Assembly: GCF_014705655.1 (NCBI RefSeq)
Contig: NZ_JACXIY010000014.1
Coordinates: 186,001-250,000, forward strand
DNA from: Paenibacillus arenilitoris
GTDB lineage: Bacteria; Bacillota; Bacilli; Paenibacillales; Paenibacillaceae
DNA: 64,000 nt
Reading direction: 5' to 3'
The position numbers and the translations under genes were made by a program. This document shows positions 42,838 through 52,006 of this stretch, in pieces (the first letter of the stretch is position 1; every line of letters begins with the position of its first letter). The notes below the pieces were generated by a model. It saw nothing but the letters and a program-made list of their open reading frames with translations, was not told the origin of the DNA and ran no database searches.

Positions 42838-42898
42838 AAAAAAAATCGCCAGTTCAAGGATGGGCGCAAAGGCGCGCGCATGAAATCCAAGAACTGAC
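42838..42898 (-). terminator. Attenuator-like hairpin between DUF2294 and the ABC genes
   Basis: GTCAGTTC..GGAT and ATCC..GAACTGGC form a long stem with a 2x2 internal loop and GC-rich apical pairing, followed by eight T. It ends 25 bases before the ATPase start codon, too close for a separate promoter, so it probably sets the ratio between the first gene and the rest of the operon. Confidence 0.78.
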
Positions 42899-42923
42899 GA
42901 CGGATCGGCTCTCCTGACCGGAG

Positions 42924-43301
42924 CTACAACGCATCATTCAGATAGCTTTCGACGTCCCGATCCAGGATGACGATCGTACCGGAATATTCGGTCTCCAGAT
43001 CGTAATCCTTCAATATCGTGACGATATTCAATTGGTAAGCATCCTCCAAAGCGGCTTTGATTTCCGTCTTGAAGTGCTCGAACAGCAGCATGTCCAGCCT
43101 TCGGGTCGCTCTGCGGTCTCTCTCGTCCAGCAGCTTCAGCACCGGCACCCGGTGATTGATGGAGAGTATGAGAATCTTGTTGCCGACGAAATCCACCTTC
43201 GTTCGGCTGACGCCCGCGTTAAAGATCGACATGTTGATCTCGTTATACATTTTCAAAATGTTTTGCTTCATGATTCCGGCAGTCGCTTTCAATTCAACCA
43301 C
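42924..43301 (-). CDS. DUF2294 family protein
   Basis: A protein of about 122-125 residues. ILKMYNEINMSIFNAGVSRT, GNKILILSINHRVPVLKLLD and the ending ILKDYDLETEYSGTIVILDR match DUF2294, a small uncharacterised family of Firmicutes. The start is a GTG at 43301 or, with better spacing from AAGGGG, a TTG at 43292. It leads the nitrogen-box operon and is separated from the ABC genes by an attenuator-like hairpin. The function is unknown. Confidence 0.78.
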   Translation of the reverse strand: MVELKATAGIMKQNILKMYNEINMSIFNAGVSRTKVDFVGNKILILSINHRVPVLKLLDERDRRATRRLDMLLFEHFKTEIKAALEDAYQLNIVTILKDYDLETEYSGTIVILDRDVESYLNDAL

Positions 43302-43308
43302 CCCTTAA

Positions 43309-43325
43309 TGTCATATTAATTAACA
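43309..43325. promoter_or_regulatory. GlnR/TnrA-type box 1
   Basis: TGTTA-N7-TGACA on the minus strand, a perfect fit to the TGTNA-N7-TNACA consensus of the nitrogen regulators GlnR and TnrA. It lies between the -10 box and the ribosome site, where binding would repress. Confidence 0.75.
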
Positions 43326-43355
43326 TAAAAGCGGGTGTTTGCTTTGATATTTTTC

Positions 43356-43383
43356 ATTATACAAGCATTTCGACCGTTGTCAA
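43356..43383 (-). promoter_or_regulatory. Consensus sigma-A promoter of the DUF2294-ABC operon
   Basis: TTGACA (43378-43383) and TATAAT (43356-43361), both perfect, are 16 bases apart. Confidence 0.85.
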
Positions 43384-43392
43384 CTCATTAAT

Positions 43393-43409
43393 TGTTATGA
43401 AATTTAACT
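43393..43409. promoter_or_regulatory. GlnR/TnrA-type box 2, one mismatch
   Basis: TGTTA-N7-TAACT, one base from the consensus. It lies just upstream of the -35 box near position -45, where TnrA activates in Bacillus. The flanking AT-rich DNA has more overlapping TTAACATAA-type dyads (to about 43430). Confidence 0.5.
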
Positions 43410-43452
43410 TACATATTACATTAACATAACACTAATCACAACGCCGAACCAC

Positions 43453-43493
43453 GAAAAAAGCCGCAGCCCCTTATCGCAAAGGAGCCACAGCTT
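43453..43493 (-). terminator. Terminator of the ugp-glpQ operon
   Basis: AAGCTGTGGCTCC pairs with GGGGCTGCGGCTT through several G-U pairs, and six T follow on the minus strand. Confidence 0.8.
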
Positions 43494-43507
43494 CGTCCGC
43501 ATGCTTA

Positions 43508-44317
43508 TTAAGCCGGAAAATCCGTTATAATCCCGTCCACCCCGAGCTTCTTCATCCATTTCATGTCCTTCTCTCTGCGGATCGTCCATGCCATCACCTT
43601 CCGGCCTCGTTCATGGATTTCGGCTACGAGCTTCCGGTCCAGCTGCTCGAAGTTGTAGTTGATATAAGAAGCGTAAGAGGCCAGCTCATCCAGCGCTTCG
43701 TCCGACAGCGGATGCTTGTCCTTGTGAATGAGCACGGCGACCGGCACGTCCGGCATCAGCTCGTGCATTCGCTTCGTCGAGTCGAAATCGAACGATTGCA
43801 GCACCACCTTGTCGAGCCGGCCGTGCCGCTTCAACTCCTCCGCCAGCTTTTGCTCGAGCCCGGGGTACAGATGCGGATCCTTCGTTTCGATGAGCAGCCC
43901 GATCCTGCCGCCGAACCGGTCCAGCACTTCCCCGAGCGTCGATATCGTCTCGCCCGAGTAGCCGGGATCGTAGAAGCTCCCCGCATCCATGCGCCGAAGC
44001 TCGTTCATCGCGTAATCGTGAACGAAGCCCGATCCGTTCGTCGTACGGTCCACTTTGACGTCATGGATGACGGCGAGCTCGCCGTCCTTGCTGAGACGGA
44101 CGTCCAGCTCAATGTAATCGGCAGCCATCAGCTCGGCGAGCTCGAAGGAAGCCATCGTGTTCTCGGGCGCGTAGCCGGATGCCCCGCGGTGCGCGACGAT
44201 GAGCGGCGCGTTCGCCGGATTCGGCACGTACGCGGACAGGATGAGCGCCGAACTGCCCAAGAGAAGCAAGAGCAATACGGCTTTGAGCAAGACATGGGAT
44301 GTTTGTCGACTGGCCAC
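43508..44317 (-). CDS. Membrane-anchored glycerophosphodiester phosphodiesterase
   Basis: A 269-residue GDPD. After an N-terminal membrane segment (residues 11-30) come the catalytic VAHRGASGYAPENT, IELDVRLSKDGELAVIHD and ETKDPHLYPG motifs and the C-terminal AWTIRREKDMKWM. It hydrolyses glycerophosphodiesters to glycerol-3-phosphate plus an alcohol; the anchor suggests action outside the membrane. The start is GTG behind GAGGAG. It is the last gene of the ugp operon and a paralogue of the next gene upstream. Confidence 0.92.
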   Translation of the reverse strand: MASRQTSHVLLKAVLLLLLLGSSALILSAYVPNPANAPLIVAHRGASGYAPENTMASFELAELMAADYIELDVRLSKDGELAVIHDVKVDRTTNGSGFVHDYAMNELRRMDAGSFYDPGYSGETISTLGEVLDRFGGRIGLLIETKDPHLYPGLEQKLAEELKRHGRLDKVVLQSFDFDSTKRMHELMPDVPVAVLIHKDKHPLSDEALDELASYASYINYNFEQLDRKLVAEIHERGRKVMAWTIRREKDMKWMKKLGVDGIITDFPA

Positions 44318-44347
44318 CGCTACTCCTCCTCTCCCGCGCGCCTCTTC

Positions 44348-45100
44348 TTAGGATGACAGAGCGTCCTGCCGGATGATGCGCAGCAGGCGGTCCGGGCAAT
44401 TGGTCGTAATCCTCAGGTTCGGATAATCGCCCGCGAGACGGGCCAGCGTCGCCGCATCGTCGACCGTCCATACGCCGAAGTCGATGCCGTGCTCGGCCAT
44501 TTCGTCTACCAAAGCGCGGGTCGCGAACGCGTGATGCATCGATATGCTTGTCGCGCCCGTGTACCGAAGCTGCTCCGCCAGAAGCGTCGGCTTGCCGAGA
44601 AAAATAAGTCCCGTGCGAATGGAAGGCGCAAGCTCCTTCGCCTTCTTCATGGAATCGTGATTGAACGAGGAGAGGACGACCTCATCCTCCATGTCTTGCC
44701 TCCGAATGCAGGCGATGACGGCTTCTTCGATGCCCGGGTATTCGTCGCCCAGCGCCTTCAGCTCGACATGCAGCTTGATGCGGCCTTTCGCGAGCTCAAG
44801 CACTTCCTCAAGCGTCGGAATGCGCTCGCCCGCGAAGCCGGGCGAGAACCAGCCGCCCGCGTCGAACTCGCGCAGCTCCTCGACCGTATACGCCTTAATC
44901 GGTCCCGTGCCGTTGGAAGTCCGATCCAGCGTATGGTCATGCATGACGACGGGCACGCCGTCCTTGGACAGATGAACGTCAAGCTCGATGATCGCGATGC
45001 CCGGATCGGTCATCGCGAGCCTGAACGCGGCCATCGTATTCTCGGGAGCGTCTCCCGACCAGCCGCGGTGCGCAACGATTGTCATCATTATCCTCCCCAT
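44348..45100 (-). CDS. Cytoplasmic glycerophosphodiester phosphodiesterase
   Basis: A 250-residue GDPD without a signal peptide. VAHRGWSGDAPENTM, IELDVHLSKDGVPVVMHDHT and ELKALGDEYPG carry the metal and catalytic residues. It should split glycerophosphodiesters taken up whole by the Ugp transporter encoded just upstream. The pair of GDPDs, one anchored and one soluble, covers both sides of the membrane. Confidence 0.93.
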   Translation of the reverse strand: MGRIMMTIVAHRGWSGDAPENTMAAFRLAMTDPGIAIIELDVHLSKDGVPVVMHDHTLDRTSNGTGPIKAYTVEELREFDAGGWFSPGFAGERIPTLEEVLELAKGRIKLHVELKALGDEYPGIEEAVIACIRRQDMEDEVVLSSFNHDSMKKAKELAPSIRTGLIFLGKPTLLAEQLRYTGATSISMHHAFATRALVDEMAEHGIDFGVWTVDDAATLARLAGDYPNLRITTNCPDRLLRIIRQDALSS

Positions 45101-45112
45101 CCTTTCCTTGCT

Positions 45113-46045
45113 TTATTTGACGCCGTTATAGACGAACGCTTTGATGATCTGGCGCTGCGACAGGAAGAACACGAGCAGAATCGGCGCCACCAGAATGAGG
45201 TTGCCGGCCATCAGCGTATTCCATGTCGCGACGCCCTCCACTTCCCGGATCTTGGCGATGCCGAGCGGCAGCGTGCGAGCGGTCTCGTTCGTCGTCATGA
45301 CGAGCGGCCAGAAGTAGTCGTTCCAATGGGCGATGAAGCTGAACAAGGCGAAGGTGACGAGCACCGGCTTCACCATCGGCACCATGATTTGCAGGATGAT
45401 TTTCCACTCGGCCGCCTGATCGAGACGAGCCGCCTCCAGCAGCTCATCCGAAATTTGCATGAACGCCTGCCGCAGCAGGAAGATGCCGAAGGCGCTCGAA
45501 GCGAACGGGAGGATAAGCCCGAGATGCGTGTTCAGCAGCTTGAACGCGCTCAGCTCCAGATAGACGGGCAGGAAGATGAGCTGACCCGGAATCATGAGCG
45601 TTACCATGACGATGCCGAACAGGAAGCCCGAGCCTTTGAACTTATAGCGCGCGAAGGCGTACGAGGCCGGAATGATCGTGAGCATCTGCAGCACCAGAAT
45701 GCCGACCGCAATGACGACGCTGTTCACGAAGTAGCTGAGGAACGGCCCCGTGTTCCAGGCGTCCGCGAAGTTTTGCCAGACGGGGTTCGACGGTATCCAT
45801 TCCGGCGGGAAAATCATCGTCTCCGGCAGCGTCTTCAGCGACGTGGACAGCATCCACGCGAACGGCATGGCGAAGACGAGAACCAGTACCAGCAGCCCGG
45901 CGTAATTGACGACTTGAAGAACGGCGCGCAGCGCTCTGCGCAGCGCCTGCTGCCTGCTGCGCACGAATACGCGGTCGCTCTCGGCTGCGGTTCCGATCGG
46001 CGTGCCGCCGATCGTATCGTTAACGGCTTTCAACATTTTCACCAC
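45113..46045 (-). CDS. ugpE: ABC sugar/G3P permease, UgpE-like
   Basis: A 310-residue MalG/UgpE-type permease with six membrane segments after a long polar N terminus (about 45 residues). The EAA loop is DELLEAARLDQAAEWKIILQ, followed by IMVPMVKPVLVTFALFSFI. It partners UgpA (4 bases upstream) and the UgpC-type ATPase. The gene context (two GDPDs, GlpP) argues for glycerol-3-phosphate or glycerophosphodiesters as substrate. Confidence 0.9.
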   Translation of the reverse strand: MVKMLKAVNDTIGGTPIGTAAESDRVFVRSRQQALRRALRAVLQVVNYAGLLVLVLVFAMPFAWMLSTSLKTLPETMIFPPEWIPSNPVWQNFADAWNTGPFLSYFVNSVVIAVGILVLQMLTIIPASYAFARYKFKGSGFLFGIVMVTLMIPGQLIFLPVYLELSAFKLLNTHLGLILPFASSAFGIFLLRQAFMQISDELLEAARLDQAAEWKIILQIMVPMVKPVLVTFALFSFIAHWNDYFWPLVMTTNETARTLPLGIAKIREVEGVATWNTLMAGNLILVAPILLVFFLSQRQIIKAFVYNGVK

Positions 46046-46048
46046 TTT

Positions 46049-46923
46049 CTAACGGTAATGAACGCGATTCGACAACAGCTTGAAGTAAATGATCGTCAGG
46101 ATGCCGACGATGACGAGCAGAATGACGCCCGCCGCGGAGGCATAGCCGATCTTGAAGAAGCGGAAGCCGTATTCGTAAATGTAGTAGACGAGCGTATTGG
46201 TCGAATTGATCGGTCCGCCCTGCGTCATGATCGCGATCGTCTCGAATACCTGGAACGAGCCGATCATGTTGATGATGACGAGGAAGAAGATCGTCGGCGA
46301 CAGCATCGGCAATATCAGCTTCGTGAACGTCGTCCACGGCTTTGAGCGGTCCAGCGACGCCGCCTCGTAAATATCGGCCGGAATGCTTTGCAGCCCGGCG
46401 ATAAACACGAGCGCGTTATAGCCGAGCCCCTTCCAGACGGCGACCATGACGAGCGAGACGAGCGCCGTGCTCGGATGGGACAGCCATTGCAGCTTGTCGA
46501 AGCCCGCAAGGCCGATCACCCAGTTGAGCAGCCCGTACTCGGGATCCATCAGCCAGCTCCAGAGCAGGGAGATGGAGACGAGCGAAATAATATGCGGGCT
46601 GAAGATGGCGCCCTGCACGAACCCGTGGAAGAGGCTCTTCTTGTTCAGCCACAGCGCGAGCAGCAGCGCGAGGCCGGTCGTCAGCGTAACGGTAAGCACC
46701 GTGTAAATCGTCGTATTGGAGAGCACCTTGCGGAAGTCTTCCTCCGCGAGAAGGTCCCGGAAGTTCTGCAAGCCGACGAACGTCTTGGTCGGGCTGACGA
46801 AGTTCCAATCGAACATGCTGAGATAGATCATGTAAAAAATCGGATAGATGAAAAACAGCGAAAATACGATGATCGCCGGCGCCACCATCCCGTAAGGGCG
46901 CAGCTTCGTCCATAATGTCATGT

Positions 46924-46927
<4 letters not shown>
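46049..46927 (-). CDS. ugpA: ABC sugar/G3P permease, UgpA-like
   Basis: A 292-residue MalF/UgpA-type permease with about six membrane segments; the EAA loop is ADIYEAASLDRSKPWTTFTK, followed by ILPMLSPTIFFLVIIN. Its start overlaps the ATPase stop by 4 bases. It forms the membrane channel with UgpE. Confidence 0.92.
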
Positions 46928-47997
<1,070 letters not shown>

Positions 47998-48890
47998 CCG
48001 GCCTTCTCCTCCTCGATATGCTTTGTTTAACCGCCCGCATGAGCTCTTCCAGCTCATCCAGCGACGTCAGCCGCAAATCCCAGTCTTCGCCGTCGCTGCT
48101 GTGGTAGGGGGAAATAAAGCAAGTCCTCCCGCCCAGCCGTTTCACCGGATGCAGGTCGTTCCACGGGTTATCCCCGATCGACAGAACCTCATGCGCCTCG
48201 TAGCCCTGCTCCAGCAGCGCCCCGAAGCAGCTCCGGATACCGTGCGGCTTCTGCGCCCCGCAGTACACTTCCTCGAACAAATCGCGGATTTCCATATAGT
48301 TCAGGAAATCGATGCCGGACGCGAGATACGTATTGGTCATGAGAATGCGCTTCTCCACCCTCAGCTCGCCAATCGCCCGGAACAAGCTTCGGCTCACGGC
48401 GAATTGGTACGGCTCCAGCACCATCTCCTCACGGACCCGCTCGAACGCCGCCTGCATCTTCTCTCCGGCAAGCCGGTATTTGTGGCCGATGACGGAGGCG
48501 ATCCCCCAAGGATCGCCGATGTGAATGAGATGCTCCGCTTGCTGCGTCAAAGGCCCGTAACCACCGGCTCGCTCGCCGATCGCCGTTCCGTCCCACGTAT
48601 AGCCTTGAATGAAGCCGTAATCCTGCCGCACGAGCGCCAGCCCGTCTTCTTTATGATAGAAGTGGCCGAATCGGAAGGCATGCTCCCCTGAAAGTATGGC
48701 TCTTCCCGCCTTGACGGCCGCCTCGGCCTCGCGCTCGTGCTCCGTTCCTTCCAGCATGTAGCGGATGTAACGGTCGAGGAACGTATCCTCCTGATAAAGC
48801 GTGCCGTCCATATCGAAAATGATGACTTTAATCGCAGACAACCAATCTTCGCCAAATCTCGTATGCAAATTCTCAGCTCCTATGGACGGT

Positions 48891-50213
48891 TTATTTGCTC
48901 AGCAGCTTGTTCGCCTTTTCCGCCGCCTCGTTCATTGCGTCCTGAGGCGCCGTGTTCGGATCGAGAATCGATTTTTCGATTGCTTCCCTGATGATCTTCG
49001 TCACTTCCGGATAGGCGCTCTCCATCGGACGCGGTCTCGCGTACTCCAATTGGTCGACGGCTACCTTATACTGCGGGAACTCTTGGAAATGCGCCTTCAA
49101 ATCCTCGCTTTCGAGGGCGGACAGACGGGTCGGCAAGTAACCGACGTTTTTATGCTGGTAAATCGTGTTTTCCTTGGTTGTCATCCACTTGAGGAATGTC
49201 CACGCCGCTTCCTTCTCTTCGTCGGACAGATTGGCGGTGATGACAAGCTGGCAGCCGCCCGTCGGCACGCCGTAATCCTTGTTCGCCGGCATGAACGACG
49301 TCTGCATCTCAAACCCGCTGCCCTTCGCAATTTCCAGGCTGGCGTTCACGCCTGCGGTGGAGCCGAACTTGAAGGCCGATAACTGGTTCGCCCAATCCTT
49401 GTCCGCCGTTGCGCCCGCTTCGTCGCCGACCGGAATTTTGATGAGCCCGTCTCCGACCATCTTCTTCCAGTACTCAACCGGAGCTACACCCTCCGGCGTA
49501 TTGAACGCTGCGGATTTGCCGTTATCGCTCAGCATGTTGCCGCCGCTTTGGGCGACAAGCGCTTCATAGTACCAGATGTCGGCGGGAACCGTCATTCCGG
49601 TCTTGCCCTTCTCCTTCAGCACGCGGGCATACTGCTCCAGCTCATCCCATGACTTCGGGCCTTCCGGATCGAGGCCGAACTCCTTCAGCATCGTGACGTT
49701 CTTGTATAGAATCGGGGTGCTGCGCATGAACGGAAGGCCGTACAGCTTCTCGTCCACGTAGGCATTTCCCATCAGGCCGGGATTGAAATCTTCAAGCTGC
49801 AGCTCGGCACTATCCCTCTCCGCGAAAGCCGTCAGCTCCTCCAGCATGCCGGAGCGGGCGAATACGCCGGTCGAGGCGATCTCGAGATCGCTCACCGCCG
49901 GGGCGTTGCCCGCGGCGAACGCCGCCTGCACCTTCGCATGCAGGTCGTCGTAATTGCCTTGATGCTCCGCCACGACCTCGATTCGGTCCTGCGACTCGTT
50001 GAATTCCTTAACCAAATGCTTCTTCGCTTCTTCAGCCTTGCCGCCGAACGCGTACCAATACTTAATGACGATTTTGTCGGAAGAGCCGGCGCTCACGCCC
50101 TCCGCGTTCGGGCTGTTCGTCGCCGCGTTGCCGCCCGCGCCGTTCGATCCGCAAGCAGCGAGCGTAGCGGTCATCACGGTCGCAAGCGTAAGTGCCGTAA
50201 ACTTTTTAATCAT
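48891..50213 (-). CDS. ugpB: ABC substrate-binding lipoprotein, UgpB-like
   Basis: A 440-residue lipoprotein (signal peptide MIKKFTALTLATVMTATLAA, then Cys). The mature protein has the UgpB/MalE-type fold: IVIKYWYAFGGKAEEAKKHL, GMLEELTAF, LYGLPFMRSTPILYKNVTM and WTFLKWMTTKENT. The PFMRST...YKN and GGCQLVI segments are typical of glycerol-3-phosphate binders. The ATG with GGAGG 8 bases upstream is preferred to one 15 bases earlier. It is the first gene of the operon and lies behind a large leader terminator. Confidence 0.92.
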   Translation of the reverse strand: MIKKFTALTLATVMTATLAACGSNGAGGNAATNSPNAEGVSAGSSDKIVIKYWYAFGGKAEEAKKHLVKEFNESQDRIEVVAEHQGNYDDLHAKVQAAFAAGNAPAVSDLEIASTGVFARSGMLEELTAFAERDSAELQLEDFNPGLMGNAYVDEKLYGLPFMRSTPILYKNVTMLKEFGLDPEGPKSWDELEQYARVLKEKGKTGMTVPADIWYYEALVAQSGGNMLSDNGKSAAFNTPEGVAPVEYWKKMVGDGLIKIPVGDEAGATADKDWANQLSAFKFGSTAGVNASLEIAKGSGFEMQTSFMPANKDYGVPTGGCQLVITANLSDEEKEAAWTFLKWMTTKENTIYQHKNVGYLPTRLSALESEDLKAHFQEFPQYKVAVDQLEYARPRPMESAYPEVTKIIREAIEKSILDPNTAPQDAMNEAAEKANKLLSK

Positions 50214-50258
50214 GGTCAGTTCCTCCACCTTTTTTTGTTTGGGATGCGTTTGGAAGCA

Positions 50259-50325
50259 GCAAAAAGAGAAACCTTAATCCGGCCGCGGCTCGATCGTTCG
50301 TCCGCGACGGGTTAAGGTTTCTCCA
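50259..50325 (-). terminator. Leader terminator of the ugp operon (candidate GlpP target)
   Basis: GAGAAACCTTAA(C/T)CC pairs with its complement over 15 base pairs (one G-U) with GC-rich inner pairing, then TTTTTG on the minus strand. It lies after a possible promoter at 50376-50403 (TTGCAA-N16-TAATAC) and 46 bases before ugpB. glpP, encoding an antiterminator, is directly upstream. Confidence 0.85.
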
Positions 50326-50375
50326 TTGCTCCAACCTATTGCTATTTACTTTTCACTTTGAATGTTAAAGGACGA

Positions 50376-50403
50376 GTATTAACGCTATGTCATCGCATTG
50401 CAA
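50376..50403 (-). promoter_or_regulatory. Possible promoter of the ugp operon
   Basis: TTGCAA (50398-50403) and TAATAC (50376-50381) on the minus strand are 16 bases apart, just after the glpP stop codon. Only fair matches. Confidence 0.45.
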
Positions 50404-50406
50404 AGA

Positions 50407-51036
50407 TTATATGAATTTCCGCAGCTTCGGCTTCTCCTCGTAGACGTAGGATCTCTTCCAAAGCTCGGGCTTGGACGACGAGATGGCGGCCGCCCCGCTT
50501 CGCAGGCAGGCGCGGGCCTGATCCTCGTCGAACAGCAAGCCGCCCGTAATGACCGGCAACGAAGTGAACGATTTGACCATGCCGATCACCTCCGGGATAC
50601 GGGCGGGCATGATCTCGATCACGTCGGGCTCGATCTGGTTCAAGCTTTTGGCGATATTGTCCAGTCCTTCGGTATCGACGAGGAAAAAACGCTGAATCGT
50701 AATCAGGCCCATCTTCTTGGCGGTCTTCACCACGCTCGTCTTCGTCGAAATAATGCCGGCGGGCTTGATGACCTTCGCCAAATACTCCAGTCCGTAAATG
50801 TCCGTATTCAGCCCGCCGATTTTCTCCAGATGCAGGAAGACCGGCAGCCCATGCTCCTTGAAGACGTCTACGTACCCCTTCAGCACGCCGATATGGCCGG
50901 TCAGCAGGAAGACGCCGCTCAATTGGCCGCTCAGCGACAGTGCCGTCTCGATATGCTTCGGCTCTTTGATGGAAGCGATCATCCGATGCTCGTGAAGCCC
51001 TCGGAAGAACAGGTCATGCGGAATCGAGCTTGCCAT
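50407..51036 (-). CDS. glpP: Glycerol-3-phosphate-responsive antiterminator GlpP
   Basis: A 209-residue protein of the GlpP family with a TIM-barrel-like pattern: VFLLTGHIGVLKGYVDVFKE, VFLHLEKIGGLNTD, IISTKTSVVKTAKKMGL, TIQRFFLVDTEGLDNI, EIMPARIPEVIG and PVITGGLLFDEDQA. In Bacillus subtilis GlpP with bound glycerol-3-phosphate lets RNA polymerase pass leader terminators of glpFK and glpD. Here the next gene downstream is ugpB, behind a strong leader hairpin, so the target is probably the ugp-glpQ operon. The metallophosphoesterase gene ends 3 bases upstream. Confidence 0.92.
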   Translation of the reverse strand: MASSIPHDLFFRGLHEHRMIASIKEPKHIETALSLSGQLSGVFLLTGHIGVLKGYVDVFKEHGLPVFLHLEKIGGLNTDIYGLEYLAKVIKPAGIISTKTSVVKTAKKMGLITIQRFFLVDTEGLDNIAKSLNQIEPDVIEIMPARIPEVIGMVKSFTSLPVITGGLLFDEDQARACLRSGAAAISSSKPELWKRSYVYEEKPKLRKFI

Positions 51037-51039
51037 CCG

Positions 51040-51882
51040 TTATCCTCCTTGCACCGTCGTCAGCAGGGAGACGATCGTCTCGCGGTCCTCATCCACGCCT
51101 CGCGCGTCCGGATTATGACGGAAATGCTTCATATACCGATGCAGGACCTGCGCATGGTCCTTAACCGCCGCTTCCGTCACGTCGCGGGCCGCAATCCGAA
51201 TCTCGTCTCCCGCGATATCCACGATCCGGAAGCCGTGCTGATCGAGCCCCGCGGATAGCTGCACGAACGTCCAGTTATGCTGCCGGACGATGGAATCCAC
51301 GTGCGTGTGGCCGTTGAAGAAGAGGCCTTGTCCTTGCTTTTGCCCCAGTATCGACCACATATCGATGTCCCGATGAATCGATCCTTTGTCCTTCTCCGAC
51401 CTCGCCGTCGTCTCGAACACCGGATGATGGGCGAAGACGAGCATCGGCTTCGAGCCGGAAGCCTGCACGGTCTCTTCGAACCAGCGCAGCTGCTCGCCGT
51501 CGATCCATCCGCCCCAATCCTCGAAGTCCATTTCCTTCGCCGTATTCAGAAACACGAGGATCGCTTCTCCGTTATCGATCGCATGGTAATCCTTCTGGCC
51601 GGTAAGGGCCAGCACTTCCTTCTTCGTTTGCCCGTAGAGGTCGTGGTTGCCGAGCACATGAATGAACGACCTCTCCTTGCGGCCGAGAATCGCGTATACC
51701 TCTTGCAGCTCCGAGGACGTCCCGAAATTCGTCAAGTCTCCGAGCGAAATATGATAGTCGGCGTCCATCTCCAGAAAACATCCCAAATACGTCTCGTAAA
51801 AAGCGGCGCGCGCCTCGCGCAGCCCCTCAATCGTCTCGTCGATGTCGTGGTAATGCAAGTCGCCCATCAGAATTAATCTCAT
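51040..51882 (-). CDS. Calcineurin-like metallophosphoesterase
   Basis: A 280-residue two-metal phosphoesterase with the full ligand set: GDLHYHD, SLGDLTNFG, LGNHDLYG, FAHHPVFE and FFNGHTHVD. It resembles class III phosphodiesterases such as GpdQ or CpdA-type enzymes. Its position 3 bases before glpP, in front of the ugp-glpQ operon, makes glycerophosphodiesters or related phosphoesters likely. GGGAGGAG precedes the ATG. Confidence 0.88.
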   Translation of the reverse strand: MRLILMGDLHYHDIDETIEGLREARAAFYETYLGCFLEMDADYHISLGDLTNFGTSSELQEVYAILGRKERSFIHVLGNHDLYGQTKKEVLALTGQKDYHAIDNGEAILVFLNTAKEMDFEDWGGWIDGEQLRWFEETVQASGSKPMLVFAHHPVFETTARSEKDKGSIHRDIDMWSILGQKQGQGLFFNGHTHVDSIVRQHNWTFVQLSAGLDQHGFRIVDIAGDEIRIAARDVTEAAVKDHAQVLHRYMKHFRHNPDARGVDEDRETIVSLLTTVQGG

Positions 51883-52006
51883 TATTGCACTCCTCCCGCT
51901 ATCGTTATTGTTCCGCTATCTATCGTAACGGGGGAGTATTGCTTGTTCGTTAAGCGGGGAAGTAGTTTTTGTAAAGGCATTCGATAGCGGTCTCGGCCGG
52001 TAAGTC

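Noticed and set aside
42838-42923. Guanidine (ykkC-type) or TPP riboswitch before the SsuB-like gene
   Set aside because: ABC genes of this type can follow such RNAs, but I could not find the conserved core motifs of either class.
44489-46345. 618-codon open frame antisense to the GDPD and permease genes
   Set aside because: It crosses several well-supported genes on the other strand and shows the same low-complexity charged composition.
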